From positions 1 through 64,000 of the forward strand of contig JAJEEU010000065.1 of NCBI GenBank assembly GCA_022820825.1: 64,000 nt of DNA. The letters are read 5' to 3'. This DNA is from Vicinamibacteria bacterium. GTDB lineage: Bacteria; Acidobacteriota; Vicinamibacteria; Vicinamibacterales; UBA8438. Positions 51,243 to 60,291 of the stretch are shown here, in pieces. Position numbers and translations under genes: made by a program. The stretch's first letter is position 1. Every line of letters begins with the position of its first letter. Under the pieces are notes generated by a model, which worked only from the letters and a program-made list of their open reading frames with translations, was not told the origin of the DNA and searched no databases.

Positions 51243-52291
51243 GCTTGCGAACAGCGATCTTCGTGATTGGCGTCCTGCCGGCCGGACTCCTGTTGGCGCC
51301 CGGCGCCGGCCGCGCGCAGCCCGCCGAGGCCGAACCGTGGGTGCTGCCCCGCACGGCTGACGGCCAGCCCGACCTGCAGGGGATCTGGTCGAACAACTCC
51401 GCGACGCCGCTGGAGCGCCCGGAGGCGCTGGGCGACCAGGCCGAGCTGACGGAGGAGGAGCTGTCCCGGGCCCGGGAGCGTTACGCGCAGATCTTCGGCT
51501 CGGGAGACGGGGACGCGGCGTTCGGCGACCGCGTCTTCACCACGGCGATCGGCGACGAGAGCGCGTTCGAGTACGGAAACGGCTCGGCCGGAAACTACAA
51601 CCAGTTCTGGATGGTCGACCGGGACTTCGACAACCGCACCTCGCTCGTGGTGGACCCGCCGACCGGCAGGCTGCCGCCGTTCACCCCCGAGGCGCAGCGG
51701 CGCGCCGACGCGCGCCGGGAACACTTCGCGGCCAATCCCGGTTCGTCCTACACCGACCGGCGGCTCCAGGAGCGCTGCATCACCGTCGGCATGCCGAACC
51801 TGTTCCCCGGCTACAACACCAACTTCCACATCCTGCAGACCCGCGACCACGTGGTGTTCCTGCACGAAATGATGCACGACGCGCGCATCATCCCGCTCGG
51901 CGACGCGCCCCACGTCGACGACGACATCCGGCAGTGGCACGGCGACCCGCGGGGCTACTGGGACGGCGACACTCTGGTGGTCGAGACCACCAACTTCTCG
52001 CCCAAGGCCGAGTCGCCGGCCGCGGTCTTCACGCGCCATCGGGGGTCGGCCGGGCAGCTCCGCCTGGTCGAGCGCTTCACGCGCGTGGATCGGGACACGA
52101 TCGAGCACAGGTTCACGGTCGACGATCCCGGCACGTACTCGGCGCCGTGGACCGCCGTCATCCGGCTGAAACGCACCGGCGACGTGCTCTACGAGTACGC
52201 GTGCCACGAGGGAAACGTCGGCATGGAGGGCATCCTGGCGGGTCACCGCGCCGAGGAGCGCAGGGCCGCCGAGGCAGCGGCGGGGCGCTAG
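51239..52291 (+). CDS. Secreted protein of the PLERP family (copy 3)
   Basis: A 350-residue exported protein, signal peptide AIFVIGVLPAGLLLAPGAGRAQ, then TADGQPDLQGIWSNNSATPLERP. The same blocks follow: QERCITVGMPNLFPGYNTNFHILQ, DARIIPLGDAPHVDDDIRQWHGDPRGYWDGDTLVVETTNFS and YEYACHEGNVGMEGILAGH. Its start overlaps the stop of copy 2. A haem/copper enzyme gene follows after ten bases on the same strand. The presence of three copies around the flavoprotein and the Oar-like receptor suggests a shared extracellular substrate, but nothing in the sequence names it. Confidence 0.74.
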   Translation: MSLRTAIFVIGVLPAGLLLAPGAGRAQPAEAEPWVLPRTADGQPDLQGIWSNNSATPLERPEALGDQAELTEEELSRARERYAQIFGSGDGDAAFGDRVFTTAIGDESAFEYGNGSAGNYNQFWMVDRDFDNRTSLVVDPPTGRLPPFTPEAQRRADARREHFAANPGSSYTDRRLQERCITVGMPNLFPGYNTNFHILQTRDHVVFLHEMMHDARIIPLGDAPHVDDDIRQWHGDPRGYWDGDTLVVETTNFSPKAESPAAVFTRHRGSAGQLRLVERFTRVDRDTIEHRFTVDDPGTYSAPWTAVIRLKRTGDVLYEYACHEGNVGMEGILAGHRAEERRAAEAAAGR

Positions 52292-52301
52292 GAGCGTACG
52301 C

Positions 52302-53591
52302 TTGGGAGCCTTGTCCCGCGTGGCGTCGGTCGGCGCCGCAATCGCCGTCGGCGCCGGCTTGACGCCGGCAGCGGCCGAAGCCCAGGCCGCGTTGACGTAC
52401 TATCGTGACGTCGCGCCCATCATCCGGAACCACTGCCAGTCGTGTCACCGGTCGGCGGCTTCCAACTTCGGCACACCGCTGGCGCCGATGCCGCTGCTGT
52501 CGTACGAGGACACGCGGCCATGGGCGCGCGCCATCGCGTCGAAGGTCCGGTCGCGGGAGATGCCTCCATGGTTCGCGGATGCGCCCAGGGGCGTGTTCAG
52601 GAACGAGCGCGGGCTGACCGAGGCCGAGATCGCGACCGTCGTGGATTGGGTCGCGGCCGGCGCGCCGGCAGGGGATCCGGCCTTCGCTCCGGCCTTCGCT
52701 GCAGATGAGGTCTCTGCTGCAGCTACGGCCGGCGGCTGGACGCTTGGCGAGCCGGATTTTGTCGTCAGGATGGAAGAGCCGTACGTTGTTCCGGATGACG
52801 CCTTCAACGTCAACCGCGCGGTCGACGTGCGGATCCCGGAAGAGCTGCTTCCGGAAGATACCTGGGTGCGCGGCTGGGAGCTGCGGGCCGGCGCCGACGG
52901 CCCGGGCGTGCACCACATGTGCGCGTACGTGCGGCCGGAGGACGGCAGGGTCCTGACCGGCACGACCGAATCGGCCGTCCCGTTCGGCGGGCTGCTGAAC
53001 TGCATCGCCGACGGCGCCGAGTCGGGGCTGCTGCCCGACGGCTGGGGCCGCCTGCTGGAAAAGGGATCGGTGGTCAACTTCAACATGCACTTCAACAAGG
53101 AGCCGGGCCCCGGGACGTCGTTCAGCAGCCAGCCCGAGGTCGGCTTCTTCATCGAGAAGCGGCCGGTCAAGTACGAGGTCATCACCGACACGCTCGCCAA
53201 CAATGGATTCGAGATCCCGCCGAACGTCGCGAACTACCGCGTCGGCATGGCCAGGACGCTGAAGACGGACATCCTGGTGCTGAGCTACTGGCCGCACGGC
53301 CATCTGCGGGCGACGGCGGTCAAGTATGTCGCCTACTATCCCGACGGGACCGAAGAGCTGCTCCTCGACGTGCCGCGCTACGACCAGGACTGGCAAGTGG
53401 TGTACGACTACGCGGAGCCGAAGCTGCTGCCGCGGGGCACCCGCATCGAGGCGGAGTACCGGTTCACCAACACGCAGGAGCGGGGCGTTCGCCGCGGATT
53501 CGACGCGAATCGCGCCACCGGCTACGGCGCGCGCACGAACGACGAGATGGCCTTCGGGTTCATCAGCTACGCGGAACCCGGCGGCGAATGA
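52302..53591 (+). CDS. Cytochrome c / copper type II monooxygenase-like protein (left copy)
   Basis: A 429-residue exported protein. A signal peptide is followed by a CQSCHR haem motif at residues 45-50 within a mini-cytochrome (DVAPIIRNHCQSCHR...WARAIASKVRSREMPPWFA). The C-terminal part resembles the copper type II ascorbate-dependent monooxygenases (PHM/DBH): VHHMCAYV (His-His), FNMHFNKEPG (His) and YWPHGHLRATA (His-x-His), the copper ligands of the two sites. TTG start with AGGAG at eight bases. It pairs with the following DUF2911-like gene; the same two-gene unit occurs inverted downstream. Confidence 0.8.
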   Translation: MGALSRVASVGAAIAVGAGLTPAAAEAQAALTYYRDVAPIIRNHCQSCHRSAASNFGTPLAPMPLLSYEDTRPWARAIASKVRSREMPPWFADAPRGVFRNERGLTEAEIATVVDWVAAGAPAGDPAFAPAFAADEVSAAATAGGWTLGEPDFVVRMEEPYVVPDDAFNVNRAVDVRIPEELLPEDTWVRGWELRAGADGPGVHHMCAYVRPEDGRVLTGTTESAVPFGGLLNCIADGAESGLLPDGWGRLLEKGSVVNFNMHFNKEPGPGTSFSSQPEVGFFIEKRPVKYEVITDTLANNGFEIPPNVANYRVGMARTLKTDILVLSYWPHGHLRATAVKYVAYYPDGTEELLLDVPRYDQDWQVVYDYAEPKLLPRGTRIEAEYRFTNTQERGVRRGFDANRATGYGARTNDEMAFGFISYAEPGGE

Positions 53592-53608
53592 CCGGATCGT
53601 CGTAATCC

Positions 53609-54793
53609 ATGCGCACATTCGGGCGTGGGACGCTTGTGTTGGTGGCCGGTTTCGGGCTGGCCGCGCCGGCGGCCGCCCAGCAACCCGGAAGCAGTGACGG
53701 CCTGGTCCATTCGCAGTTCACCATGACCATCGCGCGCAGCGTGGCGGTCGCATTCCCGCCGGCGCTCGGCGCGGACGAAGCGGCGCATTGGGAACTGCTC
53801 ATGGGCAACTCCCGGGAGGCCCGCGTGCGCATCGGCGAGCTGTGGGCTTCGCCGCGGTTCCGCATGGGCGGCCTCGAGGTTACCGCGCCCGGTGCATCGA
53901 ACACGCCCACCGGCACCAGCCTGGTGAAGTTCTTCGACGACAGCCGCGGGGGTCCACAGCGCTTCGAGCTGTGGCTCGCGCGAGACGGCGCGAACTGGGC
54001 GCTCGAAGCGGGCAGGCCGGAGGACGACGGGACGGCGCCGGCGAGCGGCGTGTGGGAAATCCCGCTGACCACGGCGGCCGCGGCCACCGCTTCCCCGACG
54101 CTCTCGGCCGCGGTCGTGCCGACCGCGGACACCGCCGGACTGGTGTCGCTGTGCTGGGGCGAATACCGGTGGACGGCCAGGTTCACCTTCGCCGATCCGC
54201 CTGCAGATCCCGCCGCCGCCGCGCCGCCGCCGGCAGAAACGAATCCTGATGGCATCTTTCTGGGTCAGGACGACGACACGAGCAGCATTGCCAGGACATT
54301 GACGCTCGCGGAGCGCAACGAGTCGGCCATCGTGCTGCCCGACGCCGCGTCATCACGCGTCGCCGTGCTCTACTGGAAGGACCAGAGCGTCGACCACGCG
54401 GATTTCGCCGCGATTGCGTCGGTCGCCGACGGCCAGGTGGTCAGGCTGACCGAGGCCGCGGCGCTGCGCCTCCGAACGATGCTGCCGTTGCAGTTCGGGG
54501 GCGTCGAGATCGACACGGAGAACCTGGCGCCGGGATTCCCCGGTTCATACGGGCTCTGGCTCAAGCGGGTGGACTCAGGCTGGCGCCTCGTGTTCAACAA
54601 CGAGCCCGACGTCTGGGGCACGCAGCACGACCCGGACTTCGACGCCGCGGAGATCGACGTGGCGTATTCGGCCGGCGGGGAGTCCGGGCGCACCCTCGGC
54701 GTGGCGCTCGTGCCGACGGGTCCGCGCAGCGGGCGATTGCTCATCCACTGGGGCCCGCACGAGTGGAGCGCCGATTTCACGATTGCCGGCTAG
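53609..54793 (+). CDS. DUF2911-like exported protein (left copy)
   Basis: A 394-residue exported protein (signal LVLVAGFGLAAPAAAQQ). The N-terminal half has MGNSREARVRIGELW-like strands; the C-terminal half has the DUF2911 pattern YGLWLKRVDSGWRLVFNNEPDVWGTQHDPDFDAAEIDVAYS, followed by LIHWGPHEWSADFTIAG. The protein may be two related beta domains in tandem. The same C-terminal block, with about two thirds identity over the stretch I compared, occurs in the protein encoded convergently at once downstream. Function unknown. Likely co-transcribed with the upstream haem/copper enzyme. Confidence 0.7.
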   Translation: MRTFGRGTLVLVAGFGLAAPAAAQQPGSSDGLVHSQFTMTIARSVAVAFPPALGADEAAHWELLMGNSREARVRIGELWASPRFRMGGLEVTAPGASNTPTGTSLVKFFDDSRGGPQRFELWLARDGANWALEAGRPEDDGTAPASGVWEIPLTTAAAATASPTLSAAVVPTADTAGLVSLCWGEYRWTARFTFADPPADPAAAAPPPAETNPDGIFLGQDDDTSSIARTLTLAERNESAIVLPDAASSRVAVLYWKDQSVDHADFAAIASVADGQVVRLTEAAALRLRTMLPLQFGGVEIDTENLAPGFPGSYGLWLKRVDSGWRLVFNNEPDVWGTQHDPDFDAAEIDVAYSAGGESGRTLGVALVPTGPRSGRLLIHWGPHEWSADFTIAG

Positions 54794-54796
54794 CAG

Positions 54797-54818
54797 CCCG
54801 CGGCAAAGCCCCAGCGGG
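54797..54818. terminator. Stem-loop between convergent paralogues
   Basis: CCCGC (54797-54801) pairs with GCGGG (54814-54818), with an inner GGC/GCC and an AAA loop. It fills the 25-base space between two convergent stops. Neither side has a T-run, so it can only be called a candidate bidirectional terminator. Confidence 0.3.
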
Positions 54819-55973
54819 TCAGTTGCCGGCGACGAAATCCGCGGCCCATTCATGCGGACCCCAGTGCAGCACCAGCCGGCCCCGGGAGTTGCCGGTCGGC
54901 ACGAGCGTCACGCCGAACGGCCGGAAAGCCCCGGCGGTTCGCGAGTACTCGGCAGGGACCTCGGCGGCGTCGAACGCCGCGTCGTACTGGGTTCCCCACG
55001 AATCCGCCTCGTCGTTGAAGACCAGGCGCCATCCGCCGTCGACCTTGCGGAGCCATACGGCGTACATCCCGGCGAACCCGGCGGCGAGGTTGCCGGTGGT
55101 CAGCGCCGTGCGGCCGAAGCGGAGGTCTACATCGGTCCGGAGGCGCGGCGGCGCCGCGCGAACCCACCGCACGACGTCGCCCGCGGCCGTCCCGGCCAGC
55201 CGTCCGTAGTCTTCGTCCTCGACGTCGAGGCCCTTATAGAACATCACGCCGATCCGCGACCCGTCGGCCAGCGTTACCGCGGTCTCGTTGCGTTCGGCGA
55301 GCATGTTGTACCGCGCGACCTCCGGCGGAGAGCTCTCGTTGTCGAAGGCGATGTCGGACTGCACGGCGTCCGTATCGGGGTCGCCGGCGAGCGCTCCCGC
55401 CGGTCTCGGGAGAACTTCGAAGCGGAAGTCGGTGCTCCAGGCGTGGCGCTCCCAGCGTAGACGGAGGCGGCCGCTCGCCACCGCGGTGGCGGCGGCCGAC
55501 GCGGTGAGAACGGGCGCCGCGGGGTCGGCGGTTTCGTGCGCCAGCGGAATCCGGCGCACCCCGCCGTCGCCGACGTGGGCCTCGAGGGCCCACCCGCCAG
55601 GTTCGCTCGTGAACCACAGCTCGAACGATCGCATAGCGTCGCCGCCTTCCGGCGCAATCTCTCCCAGGCGCAGGGCGCGGTGGCACTCGAGCGTGCCGAT
55701 GCGCACGCGCGATCCGGCCGCACCGGCCAGCAGCTCCCGATGCCGCGGCGCGTCGGCGGACAGGTCCGGAGCGTAGGCGACGCCGATCAGCTGCGGCTCC
55801 AGCGACGGCGGATAGGCCGACGACGGGGGGTGCGACAGGGCGAGCGACACGTGCACCCGGCCATCGGCCGCGGCGCTCGGCTGCGGCGCCTGCGCCCGGG
55901 CCGCGGCGCCCGTCAGGAGAATCCCGAGGGCAACGACGGCCGCCCGAATCAACGCTGCTTGCGGCTCGTTCAA
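54819..55973 (-). CDS. DUF2911-like exported protein (right, inverted copy)
   Basis: A 384-residue exported protein (signal AAVVALGILLTGAAARAQ), paralogous to the neighbour with which it converges. The C-terminal block reads YAVWLRKVDGGWRLVFNDEADSWGTQYDAAFDAAEVPAEYS and LVLHWGPHEWAADFVAGN, aligning nearly residue by residue with the left copy. The N-terminal start is uncertain: the longest frame opens with TTG and no clear ribosome site, and a second TTG nine codons later is as good. Lies nine bases downstream of a haem/copper enzyme gene. Confidence 0.7.
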   Translation of the reverse strand: MNEPQAALIRAAVVALGILLTGAAARAQAPQPSAAADGRVHVSLALSHPPSSAYPPSLEPQLIGVAYAPDLSADAPRHRELLAGAAGSRVRIGTLECHRALRLGEIAPEGGDAMRSFELWFTSEPGGWALEAHVGDGGVRRIPLAHETADPAAPVLTASAAATAVASGRLRLRWERHAWSTDFRFEVLPRPAGALAGDPDTDAVQSDIAFDNESSPPEVARYNMLAERNETAVTLADGSRIGVMFYKGLDVEDEDYGRLAGTAAGDVVRWVRAAPPRLRTDVDLRFGRTALTTGNLAAGFAGMYAVWLRKVDGGWRLVFNDEADSWGTQYDAAFDAAEVPAEYSRTAGAFRPFGVTLVPTGNSRGRLVLHWGPHEWAADFVAGN

Positions 55974-55982
55974 GGCGCGAGG

Positions 55983-57332
55983 TTACGGGGTCCCCGCCTC
56001 GGCAAAGCTGAAGAACCCGAGCGACATCTCGTCGTTGGTCTTCGGCCCGTGGCCGACGAACCGGTTCGAGTCGAAGTCCTGGCGCGCCGCGCGCTCCGGC
56101 GTGTTGTCGTACCAGGAATCGAATTCGATGCGGGTCCCCCTGGGGAGCACCTTCGGCTCCTCGTACTTGTAGGTGATCTGCCACCCCTGGTCGTAATTCG
56201 GCACGTCGAGCAGCAGCTCCTCCGTGCCGTCGGGGTAGATCGCTGTGTAGCGGGCGGCGGTGCCGCGCTTGTGCGTATGCGGCCAGAGCGACACGACATG
56301 TGTGTCGTGCTCCAGCACGCGCGACGAGCCGACCCGGTAGCGCGGGTGGTTGGGCGGGATCTGGAACCCGCGGTTGAAGATCTCTTCGGTGCGGACCGCG
56401 TATTGCGCCGGTTCCCTGGAGACGAAGAACCCGATCTCGGCCTGGCTGGTGACGGCGGTCCCGGGGCCGGGCTCCTTGTAGTAGTGCATGTGGAACCCGA
56501 TCAGCGAGCCCTTCTCGATCGGTATGCCGTAGCCGTCCGGCAGCATGCCGGACTCGCTGCCCTGGGCGGCGCAGCTCAGCCGGATGCTCCCGTCCACGTC
56601 GGAGGTCGCGCCCTCGCCCTCCACGGCGGCGCCGTCCTCGACGCGGCTCCCGTCGGCCCGCACCTGCTCGCTCGGAGGATAGACCCACACGCACATGTGG
56701 TGGGTGATGCGGTTGTCGCCGACCCGCAGCTCCGTCCCCCGCACCCACACGTCCTCGGGCAGGTCGGCCTCGGTCAGCCTCGTGTAGAACGAGATGTTGA
56801 GGTCGTAGACGTCGTCCTCGACGAGATACGGCCTGGGCATCTTCACGACGAAGTCGGGCGTCCCGTGCATCCAGCCGTCGTTGGCCTCGTTGCTCCAGTC
56901 GCGGGCCGGCGGGGCGTCGGCCCGGTCCCCGGCGGGCGCGCCTGCCTCGACCCAGCTCACGAGCGTGTCGATCTCGCCGTCGCTCAGCCCGCGCTCGTTG
57001 GAGAACACGCCTCTCGGCGCCGAGGCGAACCAGGGCGGCATCTCGCGCGCCTGCACCTTGCGGGCGATCGCGCGGGCCCAGGGCCGCGTTTCCCGGTAGT
57101 CCATGAACGACATGGGCGCGATGAGGCCGGTCAGGTTCTGCCCGGAAGGCCGATGGCAGCCCTGGCAGTGCTCCTGCATGATCGGCAGGACGTCCCTGTA
57201 GTACGTGGGTCCGTCCTGGTTGCCGCCCGCATGGACCGGCGCCGCCACGGAAAGCGTGGCCAGCGCGGCGAGCATGTGCAGCCGCCGGGCGTCGCTCCAC
57301 CGGCCGGCGCGCGCGTCACGTTCGGCGGTCAT
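55983..57332 (-). CDS. Cytochrome c / copper type II monooxygenase-like protein (right, inverted copy)
   Basis: A 449-residue exported protein homologous to the gene at 52.3 kb. The haem motif CQGCH is at residues 56-60 in DVLPIMQEHCQGCHRPSG, followed by the same WARAIARKVQAREMPPWFASAPRGVFSNERGL. Copper ligands are conserved: THHMCVWV, IGFHMHYYKEPGPGT and LWPHTHKRGTAARY. Compared with the left copy it has an insertion in the middle (EQVRADGSRVEDGAAVEGEGA). The start is uncertain; an ATG ten codons further upstream (57362) and another nineteen codons in are alternatives. It is the first gene of the inverted pair. Confidence 0.78.
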   Translation of the reverse strand: MTAERDARAGRWSDARRLHMLAALATLSVAAPVHAGGNQDGPTYYRDVLPIMQEHCQGCHRPSGQNLTGLIAPMSFMDYRETRPWARAIARKVQAREMPPWFASAPRGVFSNERGLSDGEIDTLVSWVEAGAPAGDRADAPPARDWSNEANDGWMHGTPDFVVKMPRPYLVEDDVYDLNISFYTRLTEADLPEDVWVRGTELRVGDNRITHHMCVWVYPPSEQVRADGSRVEDGAAVEGEGATSDVDGSIRLSCAAQGSESGMLPDGYGIPIEKGSLIGFHMHYYKEPGPGTAVTSQAEIGFFVSREPAQYAVRTEEIFNRGFQIPPNHPRYRVGSSRVLEHDTHVVSLWPHTHKRGTAARYTAIYPDGTEELLLDVPNYDQGWQITYKYEEPKVLPRGTRIEFDSWYDNTPERAARQDFDSNRFVGHGPKTNDEMSLGFFSFAEAGTP

Positions 57333-57374
57333 GCCGTCGCCATGATGCCACAGATGCGCCATGCCCGGCGCTGC

Positions 57375-58178
57375 TCAGAACGCGTAGCGCAGCGAGAGGT
57401 GCAGGCCGTGGCTGGCGAGGTCCGTCCGCGTCTCGCCGAGGTGGAATTCGTTGGGCTGGCCGTTGCGGTAGTGGATGCTGCCGTCGTGATACAGCACGCG
57501 GCCGGTCCCCTCGCCCGTGGCGACGCGGCCCGCCGCCAGGTAGCGCCACGCGACGTCGAGCGTCGCGCCGCCGCCGAGCGGCAGTCCCATGCCCGCCGCC
57601 AGCATCCAGGCGAAGCTGCTCCGGCCGCCGGCCGGCACGAGGGTCATGGTTCGCGGGAACGTCATCGTCATCTCGTCGAGCGCGATGCGCGAGACGCCGG
57701 CGCCCCCGCCGGCGAACGGACGCAGCGGGCCGAGCACCGGCAGGTCGGCGTACGCCGCGGCCAGGCCGGTGAGCACGGAGAGGTCGGCCGCCACCGACTG
57801 CCGGCGGTCCGCGGCCAGGAAGTTGGCGCGGCCCTCGTAAGCCGCGTCCGGCCGGTAGTGCAGGACACCCTCGATCCGCAGAGCAGGCGCCGCGCGGTAG
57901 CCCGCGCCCACCTCGACGGCCGCGCTGGTGCCGAAGTCCCCGACGGCGCTCAACGGCGCGCCGTCCGGGCCGTCGCCGCAGCCGTACAGCGCATTCGTCG
58001 AGCAGTCCGCATCGGTGAATCGCGCATCGCTCGAACGGTCGATCCCCACGCCCGCCCGGACGTAGATCTCGTCCGCGCTCGCGGCCGCGGACAGCACCGG
58101 CAGCGCCGCCACCGCCAGCAGCACCGCACGGACCCGCGCCCGCCTCCTGCCGTACTTTTCATCCTTATTGGGCAGCAT
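57375..58178 (-). CDS. Outer-membrane beta-barrel protein
   Basis: A 267-residue protein with a basic n-region and signal (VRAVLLAVAALPVLSAAASA), then DEIYVRAGVGIDRSSDARFTDADCSTN and barrel strands up to ...GLHLSLRYAF, ending in Phe. FGTSAAVEVGAGYRAAPALRIEG and PFAGGGAGVSRIALDEM are typical of lipid-A-deacylase/OmpA-like small barrels in this phylum. ATG chosen as the last before the signal; two ATGs lie further upstream. It ends 42 bases before the haem/copper gene's chosen start, same strand, so may be its operon leader. Confidence 0.72.
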   Translation of the reverse strand: MLPNKDEKYGRRRARVRAVLLAVAALPVLSAAASADEIYVRAGVGIDRSSDARFTDADCSTNALYGCGDGPDGAPLSAVGDFGTSAAVEVGAGYRAAPALRIEGVLHYRPDAAYEGRANFLAADRRQSVAADLSVLTGLAAAYADLPVLGPLRPFAGGGAGVSRIALDEMTMTFPRTMTLVPAGGRSSFAWMLAAGMGLPLGGGATLDVAWRYLAAGRVATGEGTGRVLYHDGSIHYRNGQPNEFHLGETRTDLASHGLHLSLRYAF

Positions 58179-58258
58179 CCGCGGCCGCCAAGCATACATC
58201 GGGACCAGGACCGACCGCATCGCGGCCAGCGCCCCGGCCCTTGCAGGGGCCACCGCGC

Positions 58259-60193
58259 TCACGGTTGCGCGGTCGCAAACACGTTCCCCGGAGGTCCGTA
58301 CTCGTAGAACGCGCCGAGTGTCGTGATGCGGTCCATGTCGGGGTACAGCACGCCGATGGCCGGGGCGTCGCGGCTGCCGCGCGGCGAATACCAGACGGCG
58401 CCCTCGCGCGTCACCTGGATCTTCGGCGAGTCGGCGCCCTGCTGCGGCTTCGGGTAGAACGTGAACGTCTCGCTCCCGGGATCGAACTTCCAGATGGAAG
58501 CGCCGTGGTCGCCGTCGTTGCCCTGCCCGACGTCCGCCGCCCAGATGTTGTCGGCGGCGTCGATGGCCACGTCGTACGGTGCGGCGTCCTGCTGCGGGAT
58601 GACGTGCTCGGTCATGCGCCCGGTCGACTGATCGAGCTTCACCAGCTTGCCGGGGCGCGGGCCGGCCGCGTAGATGCCGAACCACACGTTGTTCTGCGAG
58701 TCGACGTTCGGGCGCCGCACGTGTCCCGGGTAGGTCGGCGGCGTGAACTCGGTCCACTGGTGCGTCACGGTGTCGAACTTCGCCACCTTGCCGGCGTTCC
58801 ACAAGCCGATCCAGATGTTGTCGTTGCGGTCCGGGACGACTCCGTAGGGCACGGCGCCGGGCATCGGAATCGGAAAAACGGAGACCTTGCCGGTGGCGCG
58901 CTCCCACTTGCTGAGGGCGCCGCCCATGATCCAGCCCACGTAGACGTTCCCCCTGGAGTCGATGGCCAGCGACTGCATCCACTTGTGCGCGTTGGGCACG
59001 ACGTTGTCCGGGTCCATCGGGATCCGGTGCTCCCAGCGCTCGGTGGCGGGATCGAAGCCGAGCAGGCGTTTCACCTCCGTGGACTGCACGCCGCGGTGCT
59101 CGGGCACCCAGATGATGCCGTCAGGGTCGACGTTGACCTCGTGAATCCCGTTCTTCGGGTCCGGGAGGACGTAGTCGGTGAACCCGCCGGTGCGCGGATC
59201 CAGCTTGACGAGACGGTGCGGATAGCCGCGGTCGGTCAGCCACACGTTGCCGTGGCGATCGAAGCGGACGTCCTGCCCCACGCGGCGGCCGGCGAAGTTG
59301 TCGCGCAGGCCGTCGAACTCCGGCGCGTTCACGCCCTCGCCCGGCGCGTCCTCCGGCAGGTAGTACTCGATGTACATCGCCGTCCCGAGCGCCTGCTCGT
59401 CGATCGGCATCTGCTGCTCGACACGGATGCGGCGCGGCGGTGCGTCGGGTCCGAAATACTCCACGAGGTAGTCGAGCAGGGTCTGGCGGTCAGCCAGCGC
59501 GAAGCGTCGCTGCGCGTCGCGGTAGGAGATGATGCCGTCGCCGTACGAGAGCGCCGGCCGGTTGGGCAGCGCCTTGCCGAGCATCTTGTCGATGCCCGCC
59601 TCCCAGGCCGCCGGACGCGATGGTCTGGACGCGAGGAAGTTGCCCCCGTGGCACGGCATGCAGGTCCGCTCCGCGATGTCGCGGCCGGGTCCCGGCGGAT
59701 ACAGCTCGTCGTAGGGGAGGTATTCCGCAGCGGCCCGCACCGCCGGCAGCTCGCCCCCGCCACCGGCAGCGGCGGGGGAGACGTCGCCTGCCGCCCGCAG
59801 CGACAGGTCCAGGCTGGCGCTGTCGCCCGCGTTCAGGACGAGGCGCTGCACGTCCGACGCGCTTCCGGGCGTCCGTACGGAGACCTCGTAGTTGCCCGGG
59901 AACAGCGCCACGGCCCGATAACGGCCGGCCTGCGTGTACACCATGTACAGCATCCGCCGGTCCGCGTTGCGGATGTACACCCGGGCCGCCGTGAACGGCG
60001 CGTCCGCGGCGACCGTGCCGGACAGCGTCGCGGTGGCGGAAATCTGGGCGGCCGCTTCACCCGCCGCTGCCGGTGTTCCCGCCGTGCCCGTCACGGTGAG
60101 CATGAGAGTGCCGGCCGCCAGCGCAACTGCCCAAGCTGCCAACCCGACGAGGTCGCCAGTCGTCCGCCGCCGTGCCAGCAAGTCTTTCCTCAT
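58259..60193 (-). CDS. Exported haem-c / Vgb-type beta-propeller protein
   Basis: A 644-residue exported protein of the same design as the one at 3.2 kb. A signal or anchor helix (LVGLAAWAVALAAGTLMLTV) is followed by a carboxypeptidase-regulatory-like beta domain (about 50-130), a CMPCHGGNF haem motif at 178-182, then a Vgb (streptogramin lyase-like) propeller with repeated D-x-x-G-N-V/I-W blades such as VRFDRHGNVWLTD, LAIDSRGNVYVG and VAIDAADNIWAAD. ATG chosen because a TATGAT hexamer ends seven bases upstream and covers two earlier ATGs; those remain alternatives. Role unknown. Confidence 0.75.
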   Translation of the reverse strand: MRKDLLARRRTTGDLVGLAAWAVALAAGTLMLTVTGTAGTPAAAGEAAAQISATATLSGTVAADAPFTAARVYIRNADRRMLYMVYTQAGRYRAVALFPGNYEVSVRTPGSASDVQRLVLNAGDSASLDLSLRAAGDVSPAAAGGGGELPAVRAAAEYLPYDELYPPGPGRDIAERTCMPCHGGNFLASRPSRPAAWEAGIDKMLGKALPNRPALSYGDGIISYRDAQRRFALADRQTLLDYLVEYFGPDAPPRRIRVEQQMPIDEQALGTAMYIEYYLPEDAPGEGVNAPEFDGLRDNFAGRRVGQDVRFDRHGNVWLTDRGYPHRLVKLDPRTGGFTDYVLPDPKNGIHEVNVDPDGIIWVPEHRGVQSTEVKRLLGFDPATERWEHRIPMDPDNVVPNAHKWMQSLAIDSRGNVYVGWIMGGALSKWERATGKVSVFPIPMPGAVPYGVVPDRNDNIWIGLWNAGKVAKFDTVTHQWTEFTPPTYPGHVRRPNVDSQNNVWFGIYAAGPRPGKLVKLDQSTGRMTEHVIPQQDAAPYDVAIDAADNIWAADVGQGNDGDHGASIWKFDPGSETFTFYPKPQQGADSPKIQVTREGAVWYSPRGSRDAPAIGVLYPDMDRITTLGAFYEYGPPGNVFATAQP

Positions 60194-60200
60194 GCCCGCC

Positions 60201-60206
60201 ATCATA
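60201..60206 (-). promoter_or_regulatory. -10-like hexamer TATGAT before the haem/Vgb gene
   Basis: AGTATGATGGCGG on the minus strand is identical over 13 bases to the sequence before the MazE-type antitoxin near 5.98 kb. TATGAT lies seven bases before the chosen ATG. It overlaps two earlier in-frame ATGs, which would therefore not be in the mRNA. Confidence 0.35.
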
Positions 60207-60291
60207 CTGCCGCTTGCTGTATCACCCGTCTACCGGGCAGCGTACTCATCGGCGTCTCCGTGCCCGCCGGGCTCAAGAGGTGTCTGATCGT

